DNA of 14,039 bases from Pseudomonadota bacterium (GTDB taxonomy: Bacteria > Pseudomonadota > Alphaproteobacteria > Micropepsales > Micropepsaceae), in the NCBI GenBank assembly GCA_021808875.1, contig JAKBAU010000058.1, positions 1 to 14,039 of the forward strand. Reading direction: 5' to 3'. The notes beneath the pieces were generated by a model, which saw only the letters and a list, made by a program, of their open reading frames with translations, did not search any database and was not told the DNA's origin. Below, one piece after another: positions 1 to 7,309 of the stretch. Position 1 is the first letter of the stretch. Each line of letters opens with the position of its first letter. The position numbers were made by a program, and so were the translations under genes.

Positions 1-312
1 GGACAGGGACTCATCGACTGGAAGCGTGGGGTCAATACGAATCATGCGTCCGGCCACACCCAACGCGCCAGTTTGAACAACAATACCTTGTGGAATTAAA
101 GGAGCGGCATGACTGTTGAGAATTAGCTCTGCGCGACTTGTGGTGAAATATGGAACAGAAAATCTTTGATGATGAATCTTGAAGCCCTGGTGACTTAATT
201 CCGCTTCAAGCCATGCGCCGCAGGCATTATCGCCCGCGCCCCCGGAGGCTTTGATACCAAAACCAACGTAGCGTTCGAGGTCCTGTTTGACGGTGTCGGG
301 CGCTGCTTTCAC
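1..312 (-). CDS. M28-like zinc exopeptidase, N-terminal part (runs off window)
   Basis: This minus-strand frame is open to the first base of the window, so only the N-terminal ~104 residues are present. The reading ERYVGFGIKASGGAGD, then CGAWLEAELSHQGF and VPYFTTSRAELIL, resembles the start of M28-family metallopeptidases, where a helix beginning with a G(T/I)..(S/T)GG.GD motif precedes the zinc domain. The zinc ligands would lie outside the window, so activity cannot be judged. I chose the GTG at 310-312 because an AGGAG lies 5 nt upstream. The same frame is open up to an in-frame TGA at 367-369, with another GTG at 361-363. The codons between read like the hydrophobic core of a secretion signal, so the gene may originally have been longer (see findings). 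Family assignment is by motif resemblance only. Confidence 0.6.
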   Translation of the reverse strand, partial: MKAAPDTVKQDLERYVGFGIKASGGAGDNACGAWLEAELSHQGFKIHHQRFSVPYFTTSRAELILNSHAAPLIPQGIVVQTGALGVAGRMIRIDPTLPVDESLS

Positions 313-382
313 GACGGCTCCTGATATGGGAGAGACTGCCGCAACTGTATCAGCAGCGAGCACGTTTCACCGAATCGGACCT

Positions 383-493
383 TCACTTCTTTTGGCACTG
401 ATTACTATACGATTTGGTCATTGTAGTAGCCGCCGAGTGCAAGTATTCGCGCTGGCGGTTTTCAAGATCATTGCGCAGCACATCCTCTGGCAT
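383..493 (-). CDS. Possible 36-residue ORF or gene remnant, unrecognised
   Basis: The reading begins MPEDVLRNDLENRQREYL and ends at the TGA at 383-385. The open frame actually extends back to a TAG at 572-574, giving 62 sense codons of charged, protein-like sequence. No good ribosome binding site precedes the ATG at 491-493, and I do not recognise the family. It could be a small protein, a decayed gene fragment, or chance. It is listed because codon choice over MPEDV...REYL (GTG, CTG, CGC, AAC, CAG) looks coding-like. Confidence 0.18.
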   Translation of the reverse strand: MPEDVLRNDLENRQREYLHSAATTMTKSYSNQCQKK

Positions 494-547
494 TGCACGG
501 AACGAGTGTTTCCGGGGTTTTAGGTTGACCTCAAACGTGGCTCGCAA

Positions 548-568
548 GCCCGCACTAACAAAGCGGGC
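548..568. other. Short GC hairpin in the non-coding gap
   Basis: GCCCGC (548-553) pairs with GCGGGC (563-568) around a 9-nt loop. No U-run follows on either strand, so it is at best a weak terminator. It lies in the 313-850 interval, which otherwise holds only the doubtful small ORF at 383-493, a 9-bp inverted repeat at 670-740 and the terminator-like hairpin at 767-797. Confidence 0.3.
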
Positions 569-669
569 AGGCTAGGTGATCGCCCTTTTCCCGACCTGCA
601 GCCTTCCGCTCTCGCGAAACCAAGAAACTCAACCGATAGGGTTTGGGTCTCTCGACGATCAAGGAACCA

Positions 670-740
670 CAGGCATCAAATCACGGATCTCAATCTGAGA
701 AGATCGCCTCTGAGTCTTGTAGCGAAAGCGATGATGCCTG
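670..740. repeat. 9-bp inverted repeat, 53 nt apart
   Basis: CAGGCATCA (670-678) is the exact inverse complement of TGATGCCTG (732-740). The enclosed 53 nt contain further short self-complementary runs such as CTCAATCTGAG. It could be a folded RNA, a recombination or protein-binding site, or a remnant of a small mobile repeat. No coding function was seen. Confidence 0.3.
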
Positions 741-762
741 CCGCCTCCAGAAGCCTGAAAAG

Positions 763-797
763 AAACGGGGACCAGATCCAAATTGAATTTGGTCCCC
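763..797 (-). terminator. Intrinsic terminator of the cytochrome c4 gene (or REP-type palindrome)
   Basis: GGGGACCA (767-774) pairs perfectly with TGGTCCCC (790-797), and the interior AAATT/AATTT can extend the fold. Read on the minus strand, the hairpin is followed by GTTTCTTTTC, a moderate U-tract. It lies about 54 nt past the cytochrome stop codon, as expected for its transcript end. An alternative is a dispersed REP-like palindrome, because similar GGGGACCA/TGGTCCCC palindromes recur in some proteobacterial genomes. Confidence 0.55.
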
Positions 798-850
798 GGC
801 ACTGAGTGATCAGAGACAGTCGGTAGAGCCAGTTCGCCAACCCGGAGCGC

Positions 851-1459
851 CTAAAGTGAAGCAAGATAGGCGGCTACCGCGTGCATTTGTGCATCCGTCA
901 TGTGTTGAACATTGGAATACATGATGGCGTTATCGCGTGCCTTGTCACGAAACGCCTTCAGCTGAGCCACGAGATATTCGCGGTGCTGACCGGCAAGGCG
1001 TGGGAACATTGTGTTCCCTTCCGCATTGGCACCATGACAGGCGCCGCATGCCGGTACGTTCTCAGATGCAACTCCGTTCTTGAAAATTGCCTCGCCGGCT
1101 GCAACTTCAGTTGGATTCTCCGTCGTCGATCCTTTTGGAGGCTGCTGCGCTTTGTAGTATTCGGCGATTTCTTTGATCACTTTGTCCGGCAGGGTCCCGG
1201 CCATGTTCCACATATAGGCCTTGGCATAGTGATCGGCCCGGGTGTGGTTGCGGAAATCCTTAAGCTGTGTCTCAAGGTACGTCTTAGTCTGTGCAGCCAG
1301 GCTGGGAAACCATGGAATAGAGCTAATGCCATTGTTGCCATGGCATTGGCTGCAGGTATCAGTGACGATGTTCGGCTCGGACGGCTTGGACGTTCCTGCC
1401 GTCGCGCTTGCTCCCAGGAGGAGCAGCCCTGCCAAACCTATTGCTGCAATCGATCTCAT
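851..1459 (-). CDS. Di-haem cytochrome c4 family protein
   Basis: This 202-residue protein is a small periplasmic electron carrier, in the c4 family typically linked to the bc1 complex or terminal oxidases. Residues 1-21 form a Sec signal peptide with a hydrophobic LAGLLLLGASATA core. Two CXXCH haem-attachment sites are visible, CSQCH at 36-40 and CGACH at 138-142, one in each half of a tandem-duplicated fold. Each half has a candidate axial Met (M83 and M180), seven residues before the conserved position that starts the C-terminal helix. Paired P.LA.Q...Y...QL..FR motifs occur at 52-70 and 153-171. The length is normal for c4. The ATG at 1457-1459 follows an AAGGGA ribosome site. It stands alone, with a terminator-like hairpin downstream at 767-797. 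Haem chemistry is certain from the motifs; the exact partner is inference. Confidence 0.92.
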   Translation of the reverse strand: MRSIAAIGLAGLLLLGASATAGTSKPSEPNIVTDTCSQCHGNNGISSIPWFPSLAAQTKTYLETQLKDFRNHTRADHYAKAYMWNMAGTLPDKVIKEIAEYYKAQQPPKGSTTENPTEVAAGEAIFKNGVASENVPACGACHGANAEGNTMFPRLAGQHREYLVAQLKAFRDKARDNAIMYSNVQHMTDAQMHAVAAYLASL

Positions 1460-2280
1460 AATCGTTGGGTCCCTTTCTAAGAATCCGGTCCAAAGACGGG
1501 TGACAGGGGGCTACAATCCAGATGCGTTCAGTCTCGAACCTTTAGTGCCATAGGACTGTTGTCCAGGCTTCGGCGCAAGACATGCATCTTTGCTACGCAA
1601 ACCTGATTCACAACAGACGATCAAACTCAAACGCCGCGCGGTCCGCGGGCTGGATGCCACGCGCGTGCTGCTTGCTGGTTGGTACCCCCCAAAACTGCTA
1701 CAGGCTGTCATCCCCTATTTTCCGCCATCTTTCACGCCCGCGGACTTTGCCCTGAGTCGGCGCGCGAGAGGCGGATGAAAACGGGGGAGCCTTGCCAATG
1801 CCAGTTTAAGAAGTTTAGCGACAAGCAAAAGTTACGTCAAAGTAATCTCATCGTCGTCCTGAGATGTGAACCGATAACTCGCTTGTTAGGGCTCGCAGAT
1901 CAGGAGCGGACCGCTCAAGGCTGGGGAGGAGAGCTGGCATCTTTCTATAGGCCTGCTGGAGTAGGGCGTCGCCGTAGGTGCCTTGCACCCGGATTGAGAG
2001 GGCGAATGCTGGGCCGCCTCCCGCAAAGCAGCACCGAAGAAGGCTTAACCCAAGCGAATACACGATTTTGGTATTCAAAGCTCATAGAATGTCAATTGTG
2101 GAGAGAAATGGATCTCTAAAACAAAATATCCGATAAGTAATATCATGACTACAGGAGTCTTTCCTATTTATAGTGAAATTACAAACCGTCTCTGTTGGAA
2201 CATTATACTTGATCTATCAATGATGAATGCCTTGTCATACAAAAAAAGTACTGATCATAATCTCCAAACCAAAATAAATT
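1460..2280. other. Gene-poor interval with an AT-rich patch
   Basis: No protein of recognisable family was found in this 820-nt stretch. Open frames on both strands overlap one another and lack ribosome sites. One minus-strand frame at 1848-2078 (TTG start) has a hydrophobic signal-like N-terminus followed by about 45 residues, but no start signal and no family. The last 180 nt (2101-2280) drop to about 31% GC by direct count, far below the surrounding sequence. The interval directly precedes a decayed ABC-ATPase gene, so it may be a degraded or acquired segment. Confidence 0.5.
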
Positions 2281-2766
2281 GTGGAATACAGGAAAGAAAC
2301 GGCATTAGAGGTGCACGACCTGCACAAAAGTTTTCTGCGGCCGGCGGTGGTAGATTTGAGCTGTCTGTCGCGGCTGGAGAATTTTATGCGCTGCTCGGCC
2401 CCAATGGCGCCGGCAAGACCACGACACTGCGTATGGTCGCGGGTCTGCTCAAGCAGGATCGTGGAATGATTTCTATTTTTGGGTATTAGCGCGCAGGCCG
2501 ATCCGCTTGCAGCAAAGCGTATGATCGCCTGGTTGCCGGATGAACCAATGATTTACGACAAGCTGACACCGCTCGAATATCTGGAATTTGTTGCGGGTTT
2601 GTGGTCGGTCGATGGCCGGACTGCGATGGATATGGCGCGCACACTTCTGCACTTTCCAGGACTTTGGGATCAGCGCAATTAGCGCTGCGAGGAGTTTTCC
2701 TGGGGCATTAAACAAAAAACTGCTCTCGCCGGGGCGCTGATCCCGGCCATACCGGGAGCACCGTGA
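2281..2766 (+). pseudogene. ABC-transporter ATPase pseudogene (ABC-2 export type)
   Basis: Three reading frames joined in order give a typical ABC ATPase N-terminal half. [11 protein letters not shown]...PAVVDLS is in the first frame (2281 to about 2360). [20 protein letters not shown], the Walker A, is in the second (about 2361-2483). [13 protein letters not shown], then LPDEPMIYDKLTPLEYLEF, is in the third (about 2484-2682). A base is missing near 2360 and an extra base lies in the GGG at 2481-2483. An in-frame TAG follows at 2680-2682. Past it, EEFSWGIKQKTALAGALI, the degenerate signature motif, is still readable until the TGA at 2764-2766. The Walker B and H-loop half is absent, so the gene is both frameshifted and 3'-truncated. 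The intact relative would energise an ABC-2-type exporter; no permease gene is adjacent. Confidence 0.85.
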
Positions 2767-2984
2767 TCGCCGTCAGCTACACCACGCCACGGGGCACAAT
2801 CCGGATGAATGTCCCGGATCGCGCCCGCGGCTGATAATTTCCAATACTATGGCGCCAACAAGAACGTGTGAATAGGTGTGCACAATCGTTAAAAATGTAA
2901 ATCAGGCGAGAGCCGAGGAAATCGGCCCCGTTCCGTATGGTAGTACTATTTGTATCTGAGTGTTTAGGCAGGGGGATGATAGTT

Positions 2985-3719
2985 ATGACTGAACGCTGGG
3001 AGCAAAGGGAATTGCGGTTCTTGCGCGGATACGCGGTAGTAATGTCGCTGGCAGCTGCCGTGTTTCTGATTGCGGCGGTACGCGCAAGTACAAGTACTGT
3101 AGAGTTCGATACGATCACCGTACACCGGATCAACGTGACAGACGCCGACGGTAAAACCAGACTTGCGCTGTTTGGAAAACAATGGGAGCCGCCCATTATT
3201 ATTGGTGGCAAAGCCTATGCCGGCCGAAGTGGGCAGCAAGCGGCCGGATTGATGTTCTACAATGATCAGGGCGATGAGATTGGGGGGCTTATTTATGGTG
3301 GAGCACGAACCAAGGGTTTGGCGGCACAGAGCCAGTCATTGACCTTTGATGCCTACCACCAGGACCAGGTTGTGCAGCTGATGCAGGATCAGGAGGGAAG
3401 TGCCCGTACTGCGGGTCTGATCGTAAATGACAGGCCGAACGTGTCTATCGTGAAGGCGTTATCTGTTCTTGGTCGCTTTAAAGGCAGGCCCCAGAAGGAT
3501 CTCGATGCGGCTTACGAAAAGCTCGCAGCGGCCGGCGATATTGGGCATCCAAGGCTATTCGTAGGAACCTCACACAAAGACGCGTCTGTTGCGCTAAAAG
3601 ATAAGGATGGACGCACGCGTCTGCTTCTGTCGGTCTCAGCCAGTGGAGTGCCACGAATAGAATTTCTCGATGCAACCGGTAGGGTTGTGCGGACCATTAT
3701 GCCAAAAACGCAAGGTTAG
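2985..3719 (+). CDS. Membrane-anchored protein of unknown function with Asp-Gly turn repeats
   Basis: I chose the ATG at 2985 (244 residues) because GGGGG lies 9 nt upstream; ATG 2976 is an in-frame alternative. Residues 1-15 are charged and cytoplasmic. Residues 16-34 form one hydrophobic membrane segment, so the remaining ~210 residues probably face the periplasm. The body repeats a short strand-turn-strand pattern: VTDADGKTRLALFG (51-64), MFYNDQGDEIGGLIYGG (90-106), ALKDKDGRTRLLLS (203-216) and EFLDATGRVVRTI (226-238). This suggests a beta-rich domain. I do not recognise a named family. It stands alone on the plus strand, tail-to-tail with the histidine kinase and separated from it by a strong hairpin. 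Codon use looks normal and the frame is intact, so a real protein is likely. Confidence 0.8.
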   Translation: MTERWEQRELRFLRGYAVVMSLAAAVFLIAAVRASTSTVEFDTITVHRINVTDADGKTRLALFGKQWEPPIIIGGKAYAGRSGQQAAGLMFYNDQGDEIGGLIYGGARTKGLAAQSQSLTFDAYHQDQVVQLMQDQEGSARTAGLIVNDRPNVSIVKALSVLGRFKGRPQKDLDAAYEKLAAAGDIGHPRLFVGTSHKDASVALKDKDGRTRLLLSVSASGVPRIEFLDATGRVVRTIMPKTQG

Positions 3720-3732
3720 GCGGAAAATGGGA

Positions 3733-3764
3733 TGACGGAGTGGGCAATCAATTGCCCTCCGTCA
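3733..3764. terminator. Bidirectional hairpin between convergent genes
   Basis: TGACGGAG (3733-3740) plus GGCAAT (3743-3748) pairs with ATTGCCCTCCGTCA (3751-3764), with a 2-nt bulge and a tight loop. It lies between the stop of the unknown protein (3719) and the stop of the histidine kinase (3796). It lacks a good U-run on the plus strand and has only a weak one on the minus strand (CCCATTTTCC), but placement and stability suggest a shared transcript end. Confidence 0.55.
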
Positions 3765-3795
3765 CCATCATGGCTAACTCTCCGCGCCATGCCAG

Positions 3796-5232
3796 TTAAG
3801 TGGCTAGCCCGAAAGTTCGCGGCCCGGCAGAGCTGATTGAACGGAAGCGGCTAATTTGCGCGCTGTCCGTAGCAGTGTGGAACTGAACCACAACGCTGAG
3901 TCCGGGATGATTGTCCTCAAGAGACAGTTCAGCTTGGTGCAGTTCGGCTATGGCGGCAACAAGGCTGAGGCCGAGGCCGCTACCTGGTGTCGTGCGGCTT
4001 CGCTCCAGACGGTAAAAGCGGCGCAGCACCGCCTGACGCTCATTCTCGGGAATACCAGGACCATTATCTGCAACACGAAGCAACGGCCCTCGCGCATTGT
4101 GGGAAATGCCAATGGCGATCGTGGTGCCTGAGCCCGCGTGACAGATGGCGTTTTCTATCAGATTGACAAACATCTGCATCAAAAGCTCACGGTCTCCTTG
4201 GAATTGAGTGGTTGGCACGGTTCGTACTGTGAGGTGACAGCCGGCATCTTCAGCTACAGGGCCGTATGTTTGGAAAATGGATTGTGCAAGCTGACAGAGA
4301 TCTACTGCCTGAAAATTCGCCCTGCGGCTTCCCGATTCGATTTGCGCGATACGTAGGATCGCGGCAAAGGTCTCTAGAATCGCCTCATTTTGTTGCAAGG
4401 CCCGGTCGACAGCCTGCGCATATTCATCGGTGCTCGTTGCACTATGACGTGCCTCGTCGAGGATATGTCGCATACGACTCAAGGGAGTACGAAGGTCATG
4501 GGCGATATCGCTTGAGACCTGGTGTAGAGTTTCCATCAGCCCACTGATGCGATCAAGCATGCGATTGAGGGTCGTCGACAGGCGGTCAATGTCATCGTCA
4601 ACTCCGCGCAGGGGCATGCGCCTTCGTATATCGCCGCCGATGATCGCTTCGGCTGTGCGTGTGATGGAGTCGATGCGACCAAGGAAGGCCGCACTGAGCG
4701 CCATCCCGCCACCGACCGCGAGCGTCAGCATGACGAGGAGGGCCCAGCCAAAAGTGGTCATGATCAGCCGGCCCACGCTTTGAACCTTGCCGATGTCGTC
4801 GCCCACCATGAGCCAGCCATCATGTCCAAGTGGAATCGCATAGACGATGAGTTTTTCCAGCCGACCTGGGGCCTCATCTCCGTCCGGAGGGCCCCGCATC
4901 CGACTCCAGCCCGGGTGCGTAGCGGGATGCGGCAAAGTGCCATAAATGCGCGTCCCTCGGCGGTCAAAAACTGTGTAATCCAGGCCGCCAACCAGGCGAC
5001 CGAGCTGGCGCGCACGGATGTCCGCCATCATTTTTGACATGCCGCCCGTGTGATAGTCCCCAGCCAGTTCCTGAGCTTCAGAGTAAATACGCAGTCGGGT
5101 CTGACGGTCGAGTGCGGTAGTTGAAATGACGTAGACCACTGCCGCTAGTACACTTACTGATACAGCGAACAGGATCACGTAGAGAGCTGCGAGCTTGAAG
5201 CTCGCGGAACGAAAGAGTCTAGGTTGGCGCAC
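3796..5232 (-). CDS. Two-component sensor histidine kinase (EnvZ/QseC-like)
   Basis: An inner-membrane sensor that autophosphorylates on His and passes the phosphate to the adjacent regulator. I start it at GTG 5230-5232 (478 residues), overlapping the regulator stop by 14 nt. An in-frame ATG at 5292 would add 20 residues lying inside the regulator gene. Membrane segments lie at about 13-37 and 156-185, with a ~115-residue periplasmic sensor domain between them. A HAMP linker follows at about 186-235. The H-box is SDIAHDLRTPLSR with H245; the N-box is VNLIENAICHAG with N361. The G1 box is DNGPGIP from D389, the F-box FYRLERS follows, and the G2 box is GSGLGL at 417-422. All catalytic motifs are intact. 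The periplasmic domain has no recognisable ligand signature, so the stimulus is unknown. Confidence 0.93.
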   Translation of the reverse strand: MRQPRLFRSASFKLAALYVILFAVSVSVLAAVVYVISTTALDRQTRLRIYSEAQELAGDYHTGGMSKMMADIRARQLGRLVGGLDYTVFDRRGTRIYGTLPHPATHPGWSRMRGPPDGDEAPGRLEKLIVYAIPLGHDGWLMVGDDIGKVQSVGRLIMTTFGWALLVMLTLAVGGGMALSAAFLGRIDSITRTAEAIIGGDIRRRMPLRGVDDDIDRLSTTLNRMLDRISGLMETLHQVSSDIAHDLRTPLSRMRHILDEARHSATSTDEYAQAVDRALQQNEAILETFAAILRIAQIESGSRRANFQAVDLCQLAQSIFQTYGPVAEDAGCHLTVRTVPTTQFQGDRELLMQMFVNLIENAICHAGSGTTIAIGISHNARGPLLRVADNGPGIPENERQAVLRRFYRLERSRTTPGSGLGLSLVAAIAELHQAELSLEDNHPGLSVVVQFHTATDSAQISRFRSISSAGPRTFGLAT

Positions 5233-5896
5233 GTAAGCAGTATCCCGCACCGCGAATGGTTTGAATGAGTTCTGGATCACGACCACGATCAACTTTTGAG
5301 CGCAGGCGGCTTATGTGGGTTTCTACAACATTGGTCTTGGGATCAAAGTGAAACTCCCAGACCCCCTCGAGCAACATGGTTCGGGTGACAATCTGGTCTG
5401 CGTGACGCATCAGGAATTCCAAGAGCTGAAATTCCCGCGGCTGCAGATCAATGACATCGCTGCCTCGCGTCACCTTGCGCCTCAGCAGGTCGATCTTGAG
5501 ATCGGCGACCTGAAGCATAGTTTGAACCTGAGCCGGAGGAGGGCGTCTGGCCAGGGCATTGAGGCGGGCCAGCAACTCCGAAAAGGCGAAAGGTTTGACA
5601 AGATAATCATCAGCCCCAGCATTCAGGCCTTCGACGCGGTCGTCTATTCCCGAAAGGGTGGTCAGGAGTAAAATCGGCACGGCACATCCGGCGCCCCGCA
5701 GGGTCTTGACGAGGGCCAGCCCGTCCATCCCGGGCAACATACGATCCACAATAAGCACATCATGCTGCGATTGTGTCGCGAGCAGGAGCCCCTCGCGCCC
5801 GGTCGCCGCATGGTTGACGACATGGCCGTGTTCCTTCAGGCTCCGTGAGATATACGCGGCAGTCTCGGTATCGTCTTCCACCAATAGTACGATCAT
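5219..5896 (-). CDS. OmpR/PhoB-family response regulator
   Basis: This 225-residue DNA-binding regulator is the first gene of the two-gene operon with the kinase. The receiver domain (1-115) carries the acidic pocket E7/D8, the phospho-acceptor D51 in LIVDRMLPGMDG, the switch T79, and K101 in DDYLVKPF. A winged-helix effector domain (about 127-222) ends with the characteristic THISRLRSK and TIRGAGYCL. The stop codon lies within the start of the kinase gene, implying translational coupling. The gene is divergent from the glycosyltransferase across about 160 nt, which would allow it to control both itself and the lipid/glycan genes; that regulatory link is inference. No residues are missing. 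Confidence 0.95.
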   Translation of the reverse strand: MIVLLVEDDTETAAYISRSLKEHGHVVNHAATGREGLLLATQSQHDVLIVDRMLPGMDGLALVKTLRGAGCAVPILLLTTLSGIDDRVEGLNAGADDYLVKPFAFSELLARLNALARRPPPAQVQTMLQVADLKIDLLRRKVTRGSDVIDLQPREFQLLEFLMRHADQIVTRTMLLEGVWEFHFDPKTNVVETHISRLRSKVDRGRDPELIQTIRGAGYCLRAPT

Positions 5897-5957
5897 GGCA
5901 GTTCTCTGTCGCGGAACCTTCTGATATGAGCAGCAGCTCGGTGTTCGGCAAATATAC

Positions 5958-5970
5958 AGATTGCTAATCT
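5958..5970. promoter_or_regulatory. Small palindrome in the divergent promoter region
   Basis: AGATT-GCT-AATCT is a perfect 5-bp inverted repeat with a 3-nt spacer, 62 nt upstream of the response-regulator start and 90 nt upstream of the glycosyltransferase start. A TTGACG (5970-5975) beside it could be a plus-strand -35 box, but no good -10 follows at 17 nt. OmpR-family regulators usually bind direct repeats, so an operator role is only a guess. Confidence 0.25.
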
Positions 5971-6059
5971 TGACGCGAGGACCTGGCGCAACTCAATCTC
6001 GGTCTCAGCCTGGTCGGTCGCCGGTGGTTAGGTCATTTCAGCCAGTGGTTTCAAAAGCA

Positions 6060-7217
6060 ATGGACACTGTCCTGGTAGAAGAGGAGCCCCCACAGCTGGG
6101 CCTGCCCGAGCTTCCCGCAACGCAGGCGGTGATCGAGCTTTCTATCGTAGTGCCGACTTTTTGCGAAGCCGAAAATGTCGCCGTGCTGGTGAATAAGGTG
6201 GAGTCTGCGCTGGGTAAACGACGCTGGGAAATCATTTTTGTCGATGACGATTCCTCAGACCATACTGCAGAGCGTGCCAAGGCTATTGCCGCCATAGATC
6301 AGCGGGTGCGATGCATTCGCAGAGTTGGCCGTCGTGGTCTGGCGGGAGCCTGTATCGAGGGTATTTTGTCATCATCGGCACCCTTTGTCGCGGTCATGGA
6401 CGCAGATCTGCAACATGATGAAACGCTGTTACCACGTATGCTCAGCCGGCTAGAGAGTGGCGAGGTCGATCTTGTTGCCGCGACCCGCTACGCCGGAGAG
6501 GGAGCCGGCGCAGATGGGCTTGCTACCGCGCGACGGAACCAGCTTAGCCGAATCGCAAATGTAAGCGTGCAGCGGCTTCTGGCGGTGCGGCTTTCGGATC
6601 CCATGAGCGGTTTTTTCATGTTGCGGCGCCAGGTGGTGGAAGAACACGCCAGCACGTTGAGTGCAGATGGGTTTAAAATCCTTCTCGACATCGTTGCCAC
6701 AGCAGGCCCCAGGCTGCGTGTAGGCGAGGAACCCTATCGTTTTCGTCCTCGTCATGCCGGCAGCAGTAAATTCGACTCCCGTACGGCGATCGAATTTGCT
6801 GGGCTGGTGCTCAGCAAGTTGAGTTTCGGGGTTTGCAGTCCCCGCTTTCTGGTCTATGCGCTTGTCGGCGCCACCGGGCTTGGGGTGCAAATGGTGGCGC
6901 TGTTGGGCTTTCTGGCCATCGACGGCGACAGGTTTGCGCCGGCCCAGCTATTTGCCACGGGCGTCGCCGTCACCAATAACTATTTTCTCAATAATTTACT
7001 GACCTGGCGGGACCGCCGCCTTAAGGGCTGGCAGATGCTGCGTGGCTTTGCTGGCTTTTGTGTAATCAGCACGGCGGGGGCGGTTGCCAATATCGGCGTG
7101 GCCGAATGGCTGTTTGCCCAGGAGCCGAAATGGTGGCTGGCCGGGCTGGCGGGTGCGGTGATGGGCGGGCTCTGGAATTACTCGATGTCGAGCCGACTGG
7201 TCTGGCAGAGCCGCTGA
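6060..7217 (+). CDS. GT2 glycosyltransferase (DPM1/GtrB-like) fused to a GtrA domain
   Basis: This 385-residue two-domain protein probably transfers a sugar from a nucleotide donor to a polyprenyl-phosphate carrier at the inner membrane and helps flip the product. The N-terminal GT2 domain shows LSIVVPTFCEAENV (27-40), FVDDDSSD (60-67), the metal-binding DAD in AVMDADLQHDE (111-121), and SDPMSGFFMLRR (179-190), the signature of dolichyl-phosphate mannosyltransferase-like enzymes. From about residue 261 four hydrophobic segments form a GtrA-like unit (about 263-287, 294-316, 328-350, 358-378), with NNYFLNNLLTW between segments 2 and 3. I prefer ATG 6060; upstream in-frame codons lack a ribosome site and read as low-quality sequence. 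The gene is divergent from the two-component system and heads the cluster with the PAP2-like and ICMT-like genes. The sugar is unknown. Confidence 0.88.
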   Translation: MDTVLVEEEPPQLGLPELPATQAVIELSIVVPTFCEAENVAVLVNKVESALGKRRWEIIFVDDDSSDHTAERAKAIAAIDQRVRCIRRVGRRGLAGACIEGILSSSAPFVAVMDADLQHDETLLPRMLSRLESGEVDLVAATRYAGEGAGADGLATARRNQLSRIANVSVQRLLAVRLSDPMSGFFMLRRQVVEEHASTLSADGFKILLDIVATAGPRLRVGEEPYRFRPRHAGSSKFDSRTAIEFAGLVLSKLSFGVCSPRFLVYALVGATGLGVQMVALLGFLAIDGDRFAPAQLFATGVAVTNNYFLNNLLTWRDRRLKGWQMLRGFAGFCVISTAGAVANIGVAEWLFAQEPKWWLAGLAGAVMGGLWNYSMSSRLVWQSR

Positions 7218-7309
7218 GCTAGGCGAACGCAATCGAATTGGGATTTCATGAAGGCCGCCGATCCGCTATATCGCCTGAAAGACCAATTTCATTTTGCCCG
7301 GAGTGATTG

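Noticed and set aside
881..1480. 199-codon plus-strand frame opposite the cytochrome gene
   Set aside because: It lies fully antisense to a gene with two CXXCH motifs and a signal peptide; the translation has no recognisable domain.
1848..2078. 76-codon minus-strand frame with a hydrophobic N-terminus
   Set aside because: TTG start without ribosome site, no family resemblance, in a decayed region; mentioned only within the gene-poor interval entry.
1679..2119. 146-codon plus-strand frame
   Set aside because: No start signal, no domain, overlaps the opposite-strand frame; translation is rich in Arg, Gly and Cys without pattern.
2767..2936. Further coding remnant after the ABC pseudogene
   Set aside because: A short frame (VIAVSYTTPRGTIRMNV) is readable, but nothing connects it to the ABC Walker B region or to any known family.
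5233..5292. Longer N-terminus for the histidine kinase starting at 5292
   Set aside because: The extra 20 residues are out-of-frame reading of the conserved regulator C-terminus; the GTG at 5230-5232 with a 14-nt overlap is more likely.
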